The notes under the pieces were generated by a model that searched no databases, was not told the DNA's origin, and saw nothing but the letters and a program-made list of their open reading frames with translations. Position numbers and translations under genes: made by a program. Of a stretch of DNA of 64,000 nt, positions 1-8,518 are shown piece by piece. Origin of the DNA: Zobellia uliginosa (GTDB lineage Bacteria; Bacteroidota; Bacteroidia; Flavobacteriales; Flavobacteriaceae); NCBI RefSeq assembly GCF_018860745.1, contig NZ_JAHKPY010000004.1:60287-124286 (forward strand), read 5' to 3'. Numbering within the stretch: position 1 is the stretch's first letter; each line of letters opens with the position of its first letter.

Positions 1-35
1 AGCGTGGTTAATAGGAATAGAACAACAATTTTCAT
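1..35 (-). CDS. Start of an exported protein, cut by the window edge
   Basis: The first 35 bases read on the minus strand as ATG followed by MKIVVLFLLTT, which looks like the beginning of a signal peptide (one lysine and then a hydrophobic run). Only 11 codons are visible, so no function can be given. The reading rests on the start codon and hydrophobicity alone and could be chance. Confidence 0.35.
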   Translation of the reverse strand, partial: MKIVVLFLLTT

Positions 36-84
36 CAGAATAATAGCTTAAATTTAAGGAAGTACATTAGTGCTAAAAGACTCT

Positions 85-107
85 AAGAACCTATTTAAGA
101 GGTTCTT
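85..107. terminator. Hairpin terminator candidate
   Basis: Perfect 8-bp inverted repeat AAGAACCT / AGGTTCTT with a 7-nt loop, T-rich on the plus side and followed by a short T run on the minus side. It lies downstream of the minus-strand acetyltransferase gene and would end that transcript before the next minus-strand gene at the window edge. Confidence 0.5.
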
Positions 108-181
108 TTAAATTTTGGATTGCAAATTTAACGAGTCTTGCTGAAAGAGTTTTCTTCTTTTTAAAGTTTAACGTCTTGGTT

Positions 182-712
182 TTAATTTTCTGAGCTTCTA
201 AGACTGGGATCGGTCATTGTAAAGCACATTAGAACGTTGGTCTCACCAGGCAAAACAATCGTTCCGTTATAGTGAAAACCCAATTTCAGTAGTAATTTTT
301 GTGATAGTTTATTATCTGTGGTGGTAATACCGCAAAGTTCTTTAAGCTTAAATTGGTTAAAAGCCACCTCTTTTAATTTATTTGCAGCTTCATGAGCATA
401 CCCTTTTCGGCCATATTCAGGAAGAAATGCAAAGCCAATATCGGTACACGGAAGACCTTTTCGGTCAGATAAACCACATGTGCCCATTTTTACATTATCT
501 GATTTACGGATTATGGTATAATTTCCATACCCTAAATTTTCAAATTGAGGTGTCATTTTGGTTTTTATATACTGTTCGGCTTCAGTGGGGCTATATACTT
601 TTCTTTCACCAATAAATTTTAGCCAAGCTGGAGAGTTAAATAATTTACAAATGAAGCGAGCATCATCTTCAGAAGTTGGTTTTAATAATAATCTTTTGGT
701 TTCATAAATCAT
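182..712 (-). CDS. GNAT family N-acetyltransferase (RimJ/RimL type)
   Basis: A 176-residue protein that fits the single-domain GNAT fold of the RimJ/RimL subgroup, which transfers acetyl from acetyl-CoA to an amine; the substrate cannot be told from sequence. It opens with the usual beta strand (YETKRLLLKPTSEDDA), and the pyrophosphate-binding motif A is visible as GRKGYA at about residues 101-106, followed by helix HEAANKL. The ATG at 712 is preferred over an in-frame TTG three codons upstream because family members begin at 'MIYETKRL'. It stands alone on its strand, divergent from the membrane protein gene that starts at 926. Family is secure, role unknown. Confidence 0.85.
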   Translation of the reverse strand: MIYETKRLLLKPTSEDDARFICKLFNSPAWLKFIGERKVYSPTEAEQYIKTKMTPQFENLGYGNYTIIRKSDNVKMGTCGLSDRKGLPCTDIGFAFLPEYGRKGYAHEAANKLKEVAFNQFKLKELCGITTTDNKLSQKLLLKLGFHYNGTIVLPGETNVLMCFTMTDPSLRSSEN

Positions 713-925
713 CAAAAACAATTTAGTAAGAAATGATTGTTAATTTTTGTAGGTCTTAATAACTAATAACTATCTAATTTCCTATGAATTAGGAGGTTTC
801 ATTAAAAGTGTTGAAGATAACCTTTGCTCGCCAACTTTAATGGCCTTTTTTACGTATAATAAATGGGATTAGTCTTTTACGAGAATAATTCTGACCGAAA
901 CCAAATCAGTCTTTAATACAAAGTA

Positions 926-1531
926 ATGTCTAAAACTAGCAAAATAGAGAATAGAGGGGGCGTAATAATTATAGTTCTTGTAGCGTTGTTGGCCGTTATG
1001 AAAGTTGTCAATAGTAAGTTGGAAGAAAAGATTGCCAGGGCCAACTACAAACATGTAAGTTACTCCAGCTGGTACAATGCCAAGAGTATTAAGCAAATTA
1101 TGAAAGAGAACCAGCGCGATTATTTAGAATCATTGCGGGGTACAGGGCTGGTAGCTGAAGAAAAGTTGGAGCAATTGGATTTTAGAATAGAAATGACTGA
1201 CGACCTTATCAAAAAATACGAAGAGGAAAAAACCGAAATCTTACTTGGGTCCAATAATATACCTCGTGCCGGATGGTCTCAAGATCTTGATGGGGAAATG
1301 GGAAAAATCATTGGTTTGCGAACATGGGAAGAAATAGGCCTTTCCACAAGAAGCTTGGTGTCACAAATAGAAATAGGTATTTTATTTCTTCAGATTAGCA
1401 TATTGTTTGGAGTATTAGGCCTTATTATTAATGAAAATAGACGCCTTCAAGAAGCTTTTACGGCATTTATGATTGGTGTAGCCTTTATAGGTCTTGGAGT
1501 CTGTTTCTACGGATACTACTCAACTCTGTAA
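926..1531 (+). CDS. DUF4337-like membrane protein
   Basis: A 201-residue protein with one N-terminal membrane segment (about residues 12-28), a charged, probably helical middle region (about 35-110), and two C-terminal membrane segments (about 149-168 and 178-198). The stretch 'SSWYNAKSIKQ' just after the first helix resembles the signature of DUF4337 proteins (helix, 'W-Y-x-A-K-S-I-K', then two helices), so I place it there tentatively. No enzymatic motif is seen and the function is unknown. It is a single gene with minus-strand genes on both sides. Confidence 0.6.
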   Translation: MSKTSKIENRGGVIIIVLVALLAVMKVVNSKLEEKIARANYKHVSYSSWYNAKSIKQIMKENQRDYLESLRGTGLVAEEKLEQLDFRIEMTDDLIKKYEEEKTEILLGSNNIPRAGWSQDLDGEMGKIIGLRTWEEIGLSTRSLVSQIEIGILFLQISILFGVLGLIINENRRLQEAFTAFMIGVAFIGLGVCFYGYYSTL

Positions 1532-1580
1532 CATTTAAACATCACTTACGGGAATATAAAAGATGTGATTGAAGTTGAAG

Positions 1581-2615
1581 TTACCACCATGGGCCATTGG
1601 TATCTGCAATAGTGTGTAGTTCTCCTAATTTAGGGAAAGTTGCTTCCAACTGTTTTCTTTTTGCCTCTTCTTTGAATTGTTCCGCAGGTTCAGTCCAGTC
1701 GTGTTGTGCCAAAGCAAAACCTGCCCAATGAACGGGCATAGACTTTTTGACTCTACCGTCAATAGCAGCTTGGATACTCTCATTGGGAAACATATGTATC
1801 TGATGCCACTTTTCATTATACTGGCCATTTTCTATAAAACCAAAATTAAATGGCCCCAATTTTTTTCCAATTTCTTTAAAGTGATTACCATAGCCACTGT
1901 CACCACTAAACCAGATATTAGCAGTGTCGGTTTTAAAGGCCCAGCCTCCCCAAAGAGATTTGGAACGGTCTGTTAATCCTCTTCCTGAGAAGTGTCTGCT
2001 AGGAGTAAAGGTAATGTTGATATCTGAAATTACACTTTCATTCCACCAATCGAATTCCGTGATTAATTCTGCGTCTATTCCCCAACTTACCAAATGACGT
2101 TTAACGCCCAAAGCCACAAAATACTGTTTCGTTTTACTTTTTAATTTTTGAATACTATCATAATCAAGATGGTCATAGTGGTCATGACTCATTAACAACA
2201 GGTCTATTTCAGGAAAATCATCAATTAAGTCCAATGTATTTTCTGAAAAGCGTTTGGTTTTAAAAGGTGCTATAGGAGATGCATTTGGACCAAGCATAGG
2301 GTCTATTAAAATGGTTTTGCCATTCATACGCATTAATAAAACGGAATGCCCATACCAAATGTATTTGAAGCTTACATCATCCAATAAGAATGCGGCTTTA
2401 TCAAATGATGCAATAGGTAGGGGTTTTGCGGGTTCTCTCTTTTCTTTGTCCGTAAACTGTTTGTACAGCAGTTTGGGAATATCCCAAAAATTGACGGACA
2501 TGCTGGTTTCTTCAAGATTAAGAAACTTGTCTTTTTTCCAGTTTTTGGATTGATTGTATCGTTCGGTAAGTTCGTTTGTTAATTTACCTCCAAACTGCTT
2601 TTTTAACTTTTTCAT
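1581..2615 (-). CDS. Metallo-beta-lactamase-fold hydrolase (UlaG / NAPE-PLD-like)
   Basis: A 344-residue cytoplasmic hydrolase of the metallo-beta-lactamase superfamily. The metal-binding HxHxDH signature is seen as HDHYDH at residues 144-149, preceded by 'WYGHSVLLMRMNGKTILIDP' at about 87-106, where the substrate-facing 'GHS' and 'DP' are typical of the UlaG and NAPE-PLD branch. A late 'PVHWAGF' supplies the last histidine ligand. Members cleave phosphodiesters or lactones; the substrate here is not predictable. The N-terminal 80 residues are an extension found in NAPE-PLD-like bacterial proteins. It lies 57 bp downstream of the M14 carboxypeptidase on the same strand, but no functional link is evident. 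Confidence 0.8.
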   Translation of the reverse strand: MKKLKKQFGGKLTNELTERYNQSKNWKKDKFLNLEETSMSVNFWDIPKLLYKQFTDKEKREPAKPLPIASFDKAAFLLDDVSFKYIWYGHSVLLMRMNGKTILIDPMLGPNASPIAPFKTKRFSENTLDLIDDFPEIDLLLMSHDHYDHLDYDSIQKLKSKTKQYFVALGVKRHLVSWGIDAELITEFDWWNESVISDINITFTPSRHFSGRGLTDRSKSLWGGWAFKTDTANIWFSGDSGYGNHFKEIGKKLGPFNFGFIENGQYNEKWHQIHMFPNESIQAAIDGRVKKSMPVHWAGFALAQHDWTEPAEQFKEEAKRKQLEATFPKLGELHTIADTNGPWW

Positions 2616-2672
2616 TTTGATTATCTGCCATGAGATGTAAAGGTAAGTGTTTGGCAGTGATGAGGGGTGAAA

Positions 2673-5132
2673 TTAGTTTACCATAAATAGGGCATTGGCA
2701 AAGAATAGTTTGCCATTCTCCCAAAAACCTCTGAATAAAGGATTGTCAACAAAGTAAATTAGCTGACCCTTTCCATATTCTTCAACACCGAATACTAAGG
2801 TCTCCCCAATTTTATCTTGGGCATCAACCCCTGCAAAACCTGCGGCAGGAACCGTACTGTTAGCATCCAGATAGGCTACCGTGCCGTTTTCCAGGTAGTT
2901 GTATGCGGCACCACCTAATTTTAAGCTAAAATAAGAATCACCATAACCGTATGCTAATGGATGAGTAGGGTCTACCTTGGTCTTGAAAATAGCACCGGTG
3001 ATTTCGTTTCTGATTTGCTCGCGCTGGTTGTGGTCATAAATAGGAACCAGGGCAAAGCTATCTGCTTCAACGGTTTTTGGCTTCAGCTTAAATTTTTCTT
3101 CTTTGGAAAGTGGTTTTAGGGCACCACCAATGGCTATTAGTTTTCCGCCGTTTTTAATCCAATCTTTAAGGTCATTCATTCTATTGGGGTTGAAAAGCTT
3201 GTCATAATTATTCCCGTTCGGTAGAATAAGTATATCGTAATTGGAAAGGTTTACGTTTTTGTAGTATTCTGTATCCAGTATAGTAACAGGATAATTTAAT
3301 TGTTGTTCAAAATAGTGCCAGATTTCACCAAAATTTAGCGTAGCGGTAGGTTTCCCGGAAAGTACAGCGACTTTTACCTGTTTTAATGGTTGTACAGAAT
3401 GAGAACCAAAATCTTTACCATCTTCCACAAAGCCAGTATTGCTTGCTTTTAATGTCTTCTTATGTTTTGCGGCTATTTTTGAAAGCGTATTTAGGAAATC
3501 CGGAGCATTTTTGTTATCCGCTTTTGTAATAATAAGTGTTCCACGATCATACTGGATACCATCCAAAGAAAATGGAGCTTTTGCATGTCGTGTTTTTATA
3601 TTGTTCTGTACTAGTTCCGCTAAAAATTGAGCGTCGCTAAAACTATTCCATTCCGCTATAAAAGCATAGGCCTTTTGATTAATCTGCTCTGGTTTTTGGA
3701 CAGTTGCTTTATGCGTATCTAAAGTGGCATTCACCTTACTTTCCGATGCTACTGCTTCAAGTCCGTAAGCATACGGTAAGGACCATGCCGTAATATCATA
3801 GGTTAGTGAATCACTTAGTTTTGTACTTGGTTCAAAAAGGACTTTTACCAGAGTTGCTTTTTTCTGGTCGGTACCAACTACAAGTGTATGATTGGAAGTT
3901 TTAACGAGGCTGTTTTTTCCCGTGCTAAAGTTAAAGCCTTTTGCAGTTTTACCAGTAGCCCAACCGTATTCAATCTCGTGTTGCGCCAATAGATTGGTAA
4001 GAGCTTCAATTTTATTGGGGTTGCCATTTAGAACATAGCTTTTATACTTGTAATTTTTAGGTAAATAGAATTTTTTGAATTCCTTGTTCAGTTGAACAGC
4101 ATTTTGTGATGCAATCTCTAGTGTAGAGAGTCCGGTGGTATGATGATGAAGTATTCTGTCCTTTAAGGTTAGTGTATCTCCTAAACTTGTAATTACACCC
4201 AGACCGGCACGGCCGCTGCCACCTTGTTCGTAGGTCATGCCAATACTTCCGTTATAAGTAGGGTAGGTATCTCCGTAACTTGGGTAAAGTAAATCAAAAA
4301 CCTCTTTTGTAAAATAGAACCATCCGTTGGCATCAAAATACTTGGCGTGGTTTTTCCCCACTGTGGTTTGGAACTCTCTTTGAAAATCAGTTATCACCTC
4401 GTGAAAAGGTTCTGCTGCAGGAGCAAAATAATAAGGATTATCAACACCTTGCTCATGAAAATCCACATGTACGTGTGGTAGCCATTTGTTATAGACTTTT
4501 ATGCGTTGTTGGCTTTCCGTTTGCGTTAGCCATGCCCAATCTCGGTTTAAGTCGAACATATAATGATTGGCTCTGCCGTTTAACCAAGGCTCATGATGTT
4601 CTTTGCTATTAGGGTCAACCGTATTAGGGGTGTTTTTGAATTGATAGTACCAGTTTACATAGCGTTCGCGACCATCAGGGTTTACACATGGGTCTATAAT
4701 TACCACTGTATTTTTTAGGTATTCGGATTTTTTCGTTAGAAGTTCGTACACCGTCTTCATGGAAGCTTCTGTGCTAACACTCTCGTTTCCATGTACGTTA
4801 TAGCTCATCCATACAATAGCAGTAGATGGGTTGCCTACACCTTCCGTATTTTTTATATGTTCTTGTTGTATAGTATCAAGATTTTTAATATTCTCGGATG
4901 ATGAGATATAGGCTAAAACTAGAGGTCTTCCTTCATTTGTTTGCCCATAATTTTTTAACTGCAGTTTGGTAGGGTCGGACTTTGCTAGGTATTCATAATA
5001 ATCTACTACGCGATGATGCCGGGTAAATTGAGACCCCAACTCATAGCCTAAAAATTCTGAAGGAGATTGTAGTTCTTGCGCCTTAAGATTTAGGCAGATA
5101 AATAAAATAACTAAAGATGTAAAAAACTTCAT
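2673..5132 (-). CDS. Secreted M14 zinc carboxypeptidase with GATase-like C-terminal domain
   Basis: An 819-residue exported peptidase. The start chosen is the ATG at 5132 (MKFFTSLVILFICLNLKAQ), which gives a clean signal peptide; an in-frame upstream start would add ten residues before it. The M14 zinc site is seen as HGNE (H114, E117) with the third ligand in 'DFHEQ' (H226); 'NPDGRERY' (about 151-158) and 'FDLNRDWAW' (about 193-201) are substrate-side motifs, and 'TYEQGG' carries the probable catalytic glutamate. Residues from about 570 to the end read as a class-I glutamine-amidotransferase-like fold ('ILILPNGNNYD', 'WIKNGGKLIAIGG') without an obvious catalytic cysteine. This architecture recurs in Bacteroidota. 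It probably trims extracellular peptides. Confidence 0.88.
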   Translation of the reverse strand: MKFFTSLVILFICLNLKAQELQSPSEFLGYELGSQFTRHHRVVDYYEYLAKSDPTKLQLKNYGQTNEGRPLVLAYISSSENIKNLDTIQQEHIKNTEGVGNPSTAIVWMSYNVHGNESVSTEASMKTVYELLTKKSEYLKNTVVIIDPCVNPDGRERYVNWYYQFKNTPNTVDPNSKEHHEPWLNGRANHYMFDLNRDWAWLTQTESQQRIKVYNKWLPHVHVDFHEQGVDNPYYFAPAAEPFHEVITDFQREFQTTVGKNHAKYFDANGWFYFTKEVFDLLYPSYGDTYPTYNGSIGMTYEQGGSGRAGLGVITSLGDTLTLKDRILHHHTTGLSTLEIASQNAVQLNKEFKKFYLPKNYKYKSYVLNGNPNKIEALTNLLAQHEIEYGWATGKTAKGFNFSTGKNSLVKTSNHTLVVGTDQKKATLVKVLFEPSTKLSDSLTYDITAWSLPYAYGLEAVASESKVNATLDTHKATVQKPEQINQKAYAFIAEWNSFSDAQFLAELVQNNIKTRHAKAPFSLDGIQYDRGTLIITKADNKNAPDFLNTLSKIAAKHKKTLKASNTGFVEDGKDFGSHSVQPLKQVKVAVLSGKPTATLNFGEIWHYFEQQLNYPVTILDTEYYKNVNLSNYDILILPNGNNYDKLFNPNRMNDLKDWIKNGGKLIAIGGALKPLSKEEKFKLKPKTVEADSFALVPIYDHNQREQIRNEITGAIFKTKVDPTHPLAYGYGDSYFSLKLGGAAYNYLENGTVAYLDANSTVPAAGFAGVDAQDKIGETLVFGVEEYGKGQLIYFVDNPLFRGFWENGKLFFANALFMVN

Positions 5133-5159
5133 ATGTAAGGTATTTCCTTGGGATGCTAC

Positions 5160-5167
5160 CAAAGCTA
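5160..5167 (-). promoter_or_regulatory. Bacteroidota -7 box for the M14 peptidase gene
   Basis: TAGCTTTG on the minus strand matches TAnnTTTG and lies about 27 nt before the chosen start codon at 5132. No TTG at the expected -33 distance was found, so this is a half-supported promoter. Confidence 0.35.
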
Positions 5168-5283
5168 CTGAATTATGGCTAATAAAAGAGCGGATAATCC
5201 ATTACTGGTGCGAAAATCAGGTTGAAGTAATTAACGTATTTTTAGGAAGCCGCATTGGCGAAGAGTTTTATATTTACACCCTT

Positions 5284-6885
5284 ATGGAGATTGATTGTAT
5301 ACCCTTTTACAAAACCGGCTATTTTTCAGAATTTATTTGCGATTATCTTGCTGAAGAACCGCAGGTAGATAACTTTTATAACCGGTTTCCAAACCTTAAG
5401 AATTTTGAAGCTCAAATAGCCGAAAAGGCTACAAATTTTCCTGATGCGAACAGAGAAGTTCTATACGAGGCACTACAAAAACAATACAAAGGTTTTAATG
5501 TTACCAAGGAAACCCAGACGCACCTTAAAAAATTAAAGGAGCCCATTACTTTTACCGTAGTAACGGGGCATCAATTAAACCTTTTTACTGGACCACTATA
5601 CTTTTTATATAAGATAGTTTCCACTATAAATCTTACCAAAGAACTTAAAAAAGCATATCCAAAATACAATTTTGTCCCTATATATTGGATGGCTACGGAG
5701 GACCATGATTTTGAAGAAATCAATTATTTTAATTTTAAGGGAAAGAAGCTAAGATGGAACAGGCCTGCGTCTGGAGCGGTCGGGCATTTGAACACTAAAG
5801 GGCTTGAAGAGATTTTTGAAGCCTTTTCCAATCAAATAGGAAATAGTACTAATGCTATAGCTCTAAAAGAGCTATTTAAGAAAGCATATTTAGAACATAA
5901 TAATTTAACAGACGCTACACGTTATTTGGCAAATGAACTTTTTGGCAAGGAAGGTTTGGTTATTGTAGATGGTGATGACAAGAGCTTAAAAAGTCTTTTA
6001 GTGCCTTATGCCGAGAAGGATATTTTTGAACAATTAGCATATAAGAAAGTTTCCGAAACCATAGCGGAATTGGGTACGCTTGACGAGAAGTATAATGTAC
6101 AGGTTAATCCTCGTGAAATAAATTACTTCTATTTAAAAGACGGACTTCGCGAACGCATTATAGAACAGAATGGGGCTTATTATGTGAATGATACGGAGAT
6201 TAGTTTTACAAAAGAAGAACTTAAAAAGGAGCTAAGGGCATATCCGGAGCGGTTTTCACCAAATGTAATTGCCAGACCATTATATCAGGAAATTATACTG
6301 CCAAATCTGTGTTATATAGGTGGAGGCGGAGAAATAGCATATTGGTTGGAGCTCAAAACCATGTTTGAAGCCATGGAGGTGCCGTTTCCAGTCTTATTAC
6401 TTAGAAATTCGGCCTTGATCAGTACGGAAAAGCAAACGGATAAGTTGGCTAAAATGAACCTTTCCGTGAAGGATTTGTTTTTGAAACAAAGTAGTTTCAT
6501 CAATAAAAAGATAAGGGAAATATCTAACATCGATATTGATTTTTCGCGTCAGAAACATCTTTTGGAAGAGCAGTTCAAAGTTATGTACGAATTGGCAGAG
6601 CAAACTGATGCTTCGTTCCTGGGAGCTGTAAAGGCACAAGAAGTTAAACAAAAAAAAGGTCTAGACAATCTTGAAAAAAGATTGCTACAAGCACAAAAAC
6701 GCAAACTAAAAGACCATGTCTTGCGCATGACCGAAATTCAGAACGAATTGTTTCCTAACAAATCACTGCAAGAACGAAATGTAAACTTCTCTGAACTTTA
6801 TTTGGAGTTAGGTAAGGACTTGGTTCCTATACTTCTAGAAACCTTAAAGCCATTGCAACAGGAGTTTACAATAGTAAAAATGTAG
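5284..6885 (+). CDS. bshC: Bacillithiol biosynthesis cysteine-adding enzyme BshC
   Basis: BshC is the putative last enzyme of bacillithiol synthesis and is thought to join cysteine to glucosaminyl-malate made by BshA and BshB. The 533-residue length is typical. Family hallmarks visible are the N-terminal 'FYKTGYFSEFICDYL', the nucleotide-fold core 'VVTGHQLNLFTGPLYFLYKI' at about residues 98-117, 'YWMATEDHDFEEINYF' at about 138-153 and 'PNLCYIGGGGEIAYWLEL' at about 341-358, followed by a C-terminal coiled coil (about 455-500) used for dimerisation. The ATG at 5284 is the natural family start. bshA and bshB are not in the window. It is convergent with the PNPOx-like gene, 10 bp between stops. 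It indicates that bacillithiol is the low-molecular-weight thiol of this organism. Confidence 0.95.
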   Translation: MEIDCIPFYKTGYFSEFICDYLAEEPQVDNFYNRFPNLKNFEAQIAEKATNFPDANREVLYEALQKQYKGFNVTKETQTHLKKLKEPITFTVVTGHQLNLFTGPLYFLYKIVSTINLTKELKKAYPKYNFVPIYWMATEDHDFEEINYFNFKGKKLRWNRPASGAVGHLNTKGLEEIFEAFSNQIGNSTNAIALKELFKKAYLEHNNLTDATRYLANELFGKEGLVIVDGDDKSLKSLLVPYAEKDIFEQLAYKKVSETIAELGTLDEKYNVQVNPREINYFYLKDGLRERIIEQNGAYYVNDTEISFTKEELKKELRAYPERFSPNVIARPLYQEIILPNLCYIGGGGEIAYWLELKTMFEAMEVPFPVLLLRNSALISTEKQTDKLAKMNLSVKDLFLKQSSFINKKIREISNIDIDFSRQKHLLEEQFKVMYELAEQTDASFLGAVKAQEVKQKKGLDNLEKRLLQAQKRKLKDHVLRMTEIQNELFPNKSLQERNVNFSELYLELGKDLVPILLETLKPLQQEFTIVKM

Positions 6886-6895
6886 TGAGCCGTTT

Positions 6896-7441
6896 TCAAG
6901 GAGCTAAAAACTGACTTTCCCAAGAATCTTTTGTTTTAGAAAAAAGTACTCTAATATGATTAGGGCGCTTTAGTTTTAGATATTCTATTGATAAAGGTTC
7001 TATTTGTATAGCGCAAAAATGATGGTTTTCGTTTAAATATTCCAAAGCATCAGGATTGTTCATGGGTGTGCCGGGTGCTGTTTGAGTGGTGTAATCTTTT
7101 TTATTGCCATCAGGTATATTACCCCAATATCGATCTAAAACCTCAGAATCTGTAATAACGGATGCTTTTCCTTTAACCGTAATCTGTAAAAGATTTTCTG
7201 GATGATAGAAAAGTAAACTAACGTCTGCATTTTTTTCAATTTCCTTTACTTTTTGGGAACGCGCATCTGTATAGAATACTAGATTTAAATTATCATTAAA
7301 GTGCCTAAAGACCACCGTGCGTAGGCTAGGGGTTCCTAATGCACTAATAGAAGCTAGTGTAAAAAGGCGAAACGGATGTCCTCTTTTAGTTATTCCTTTT
7401 TTTATTTCCGTGAGGGTTTCATCCCAAAAAGTAGAAGTCAT
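6896..7441 (-). CDS. Pyridoxamine-5'-phosphate-oxidase-fold flavoprotein
   Basis: A 181-residue protein of the split-barrel FMN-binding superfamily, closest in pattern to the Alr4036/PF12766 branch. 'LRTVVFRHFNDNLNLVFYTDARSQKVKEI' (about residues 39-67) is the usual FMN phosphate-binding strand pair with the 'TDARSxK' motif, and 'DVSLLFYHPENLLQITVKGKASV' continues the barrel. The ending lacks the canonical PdxH C-terminus ('RLxP'), so I do not call it PdxH. It probably uses FMN or F420-like flavin chemistry on an unknown small molecule. Single gene, convergent with bshC. Confidence 0.8.
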   Translation of the reverse strand: MTSTFWDETLTEIKKGITKRGHPFRLFTLASISALGTPSLRTVVFRHFNDNLNLVFYTDARSQKVKEIEKNADVSLLFYHPENLLQITVKGKASVITDSEVLDRYWGNIPDGNKKDYTTQTAPGTPMNNPDALEYLNENHHFCAIQIEPLSIEYLKLKRPNHIRVLFSKTKDSWESQFLAP

Positions 7442-7586
7442 TTGTATGCTTTTAAATAAAAGTAGAAAAAACTTTTAAAAGTGGGTAGGGTATTTTACAA
7501 GTAGGGTGTTATTAATAAAAATGCTATGAAAACGATTTTTAATTAAACCGTTTCATGTGTTTAGGTTGGTTTTTTTGATTTTGATG

Positions 7587-7616
7587 AAAAGTCCGGGTTT
7601 GGTATCCCGGACTTTT
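7587..7616. terminator. Strong bidirectional hairpin terminator
   Basis: Perfect 11-bp stem AAAAGTCCGGG / CCCGGACTTTT with an 8-nt loop. It sits just beyond the stop codon of the DUF4249 lipoprotein gene and would end the receptor/lipoprotein operon running on the minus strand. Confidence 0.85.
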
Positions 7617-7633
7617 ACTTTTTAGAGAGGTGT

Positions 7634-8515
7634 TTATTTTTTTATTTCATATTCAATTACCTTTTCAGTAAGCTGATAGCCAGCAAAGACACCCACTGCG
7701 TTTTCGCCTTCAATATTATTAGCAGCAATACTGTACTCCACAAATGGGTTTCCGTCATTGTAATCATTTAAAAAAGCAGCACGGCGGTTTAGATAGAGGT
7801 TTTCTTCAACATTGGTTACTTGCAGCGTTATTTTAGCTGTAATTCCTTCTTCCGGCTGCCAGAACGAAAAAAACGAATTCTGACTTAAAATTTCTCCATC
7901 TCCAATTGCATCGGTCAAAAAACTGTCCAATTCAAAATTCAATGGCCATTCATAAGGTTGACCCTGCTCTTCTGTTTCTATTTTACCGCCAATGAGGTAA
8001 AAGTTGTCTTTTCCTATGATATCTTGAAAAGCGATATCCAATATATATTTTAAAGAATATTCATCTTCATACTCCGGCGTTATCACTTCGGTAATCGAGT
8101 CTACCTTTTGCGGGATGGTACAGCTAGAGGTATATTCTTTATCATCCGTAGAAACCTTTAGAAAGTAGGTGTTACCTTCAATAATATCAAATTCTGACGC
8201 TGGTGCTTGGTAATTTCTTCGTTCAGCATTGTAAATCAATTGAACCTGGTTATCTTCTTCATCACTTATGATGACCAGAGCATCTTTAATAATAAACTTT
8301 TCAATGTCGGCCATCGGGTCATTACTATCGATTTGAGTACCTATTGCTGGTACTGCAGTTGAAACATGAACTGAAAGCAGTGTATCCGAAGGTGATAGAT
8401 AGCCAACTATATAGGTACGGTCATCAATATTAAGGAGTTCATCAGGATCTACAGGGTCTTGACAAGCACTACACAGTAAAACGAACAATAAACTTATCTG
8501 AAGGTATTTATTCAT
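7634..8515 (-). CDS. DUF4249 family lipoprotein
   Basis: A 293-residue lipoprotein. The signal sequence ends in the lipobox 'LCSAC' with lipidated C18. The body is beta-rich and matches the DUF4249 pattern: 'YIVGYLSPSDTLLSVHVSTAVP' (about 35-56), 'ALVIISDEEDNQVQLIYNAERRNY', 'NTYFLKVSTDD' and a C-terminal 'VGVFAGYQLTEKVIEYEI'. DUF4249 proteins are regularly encoded beside a CarboxypepD-regulatory TonB receptor, as here, where the receptor's stop codon is 3 bp upstream. It probably sits on the outer-membrane surface as a receptor partner, possibly as an anchored lid or substrate-binding protein. The ligand is unknown. Confidence 0.85.
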   Translation of the reverse strand: MNKYLQISLLFVLLCSACQDPVDPDELLNIDDRTYIVGYLSPSDTLLSVHVSTAVPAIGTQIDSNDPMADIEKFIIKDALVIISDEEDNQVQLIYNAERRNYQAPASEFDIIEGNTYFLKVSTDDKEYTSSCTIPQKVDSITEVITPEYEDEYSLKYILDIAFQDIIGKDNFYLIGGKIETEEQGQPYEWPLNFELDSFLTDAIGDGEILSQNSFFSFWQPEEGITAKITLQVTNVEENLYLNRRAAFLNDYNDGNPFVEYSIAANNIEGENAVGVFAGYQLTEKVIEYEIKK

Positions 8516-8518
8516 GGA

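Noticed and set aside
1581..2615. A true beta-lactamase
   Set aside because: The HDHYDH motif and the 'WYGHS' lead-in belong to the UlaG/NAPE-PLD branch, and there is no signal peptide.
6896..7441. pdxH (pyridoxamine-phosphate oxidase proper)
   Set aside because: The fold matches, but the PdxH C-terminal signature is missing, and the pattern is nearer to the Alr4036-type branch.
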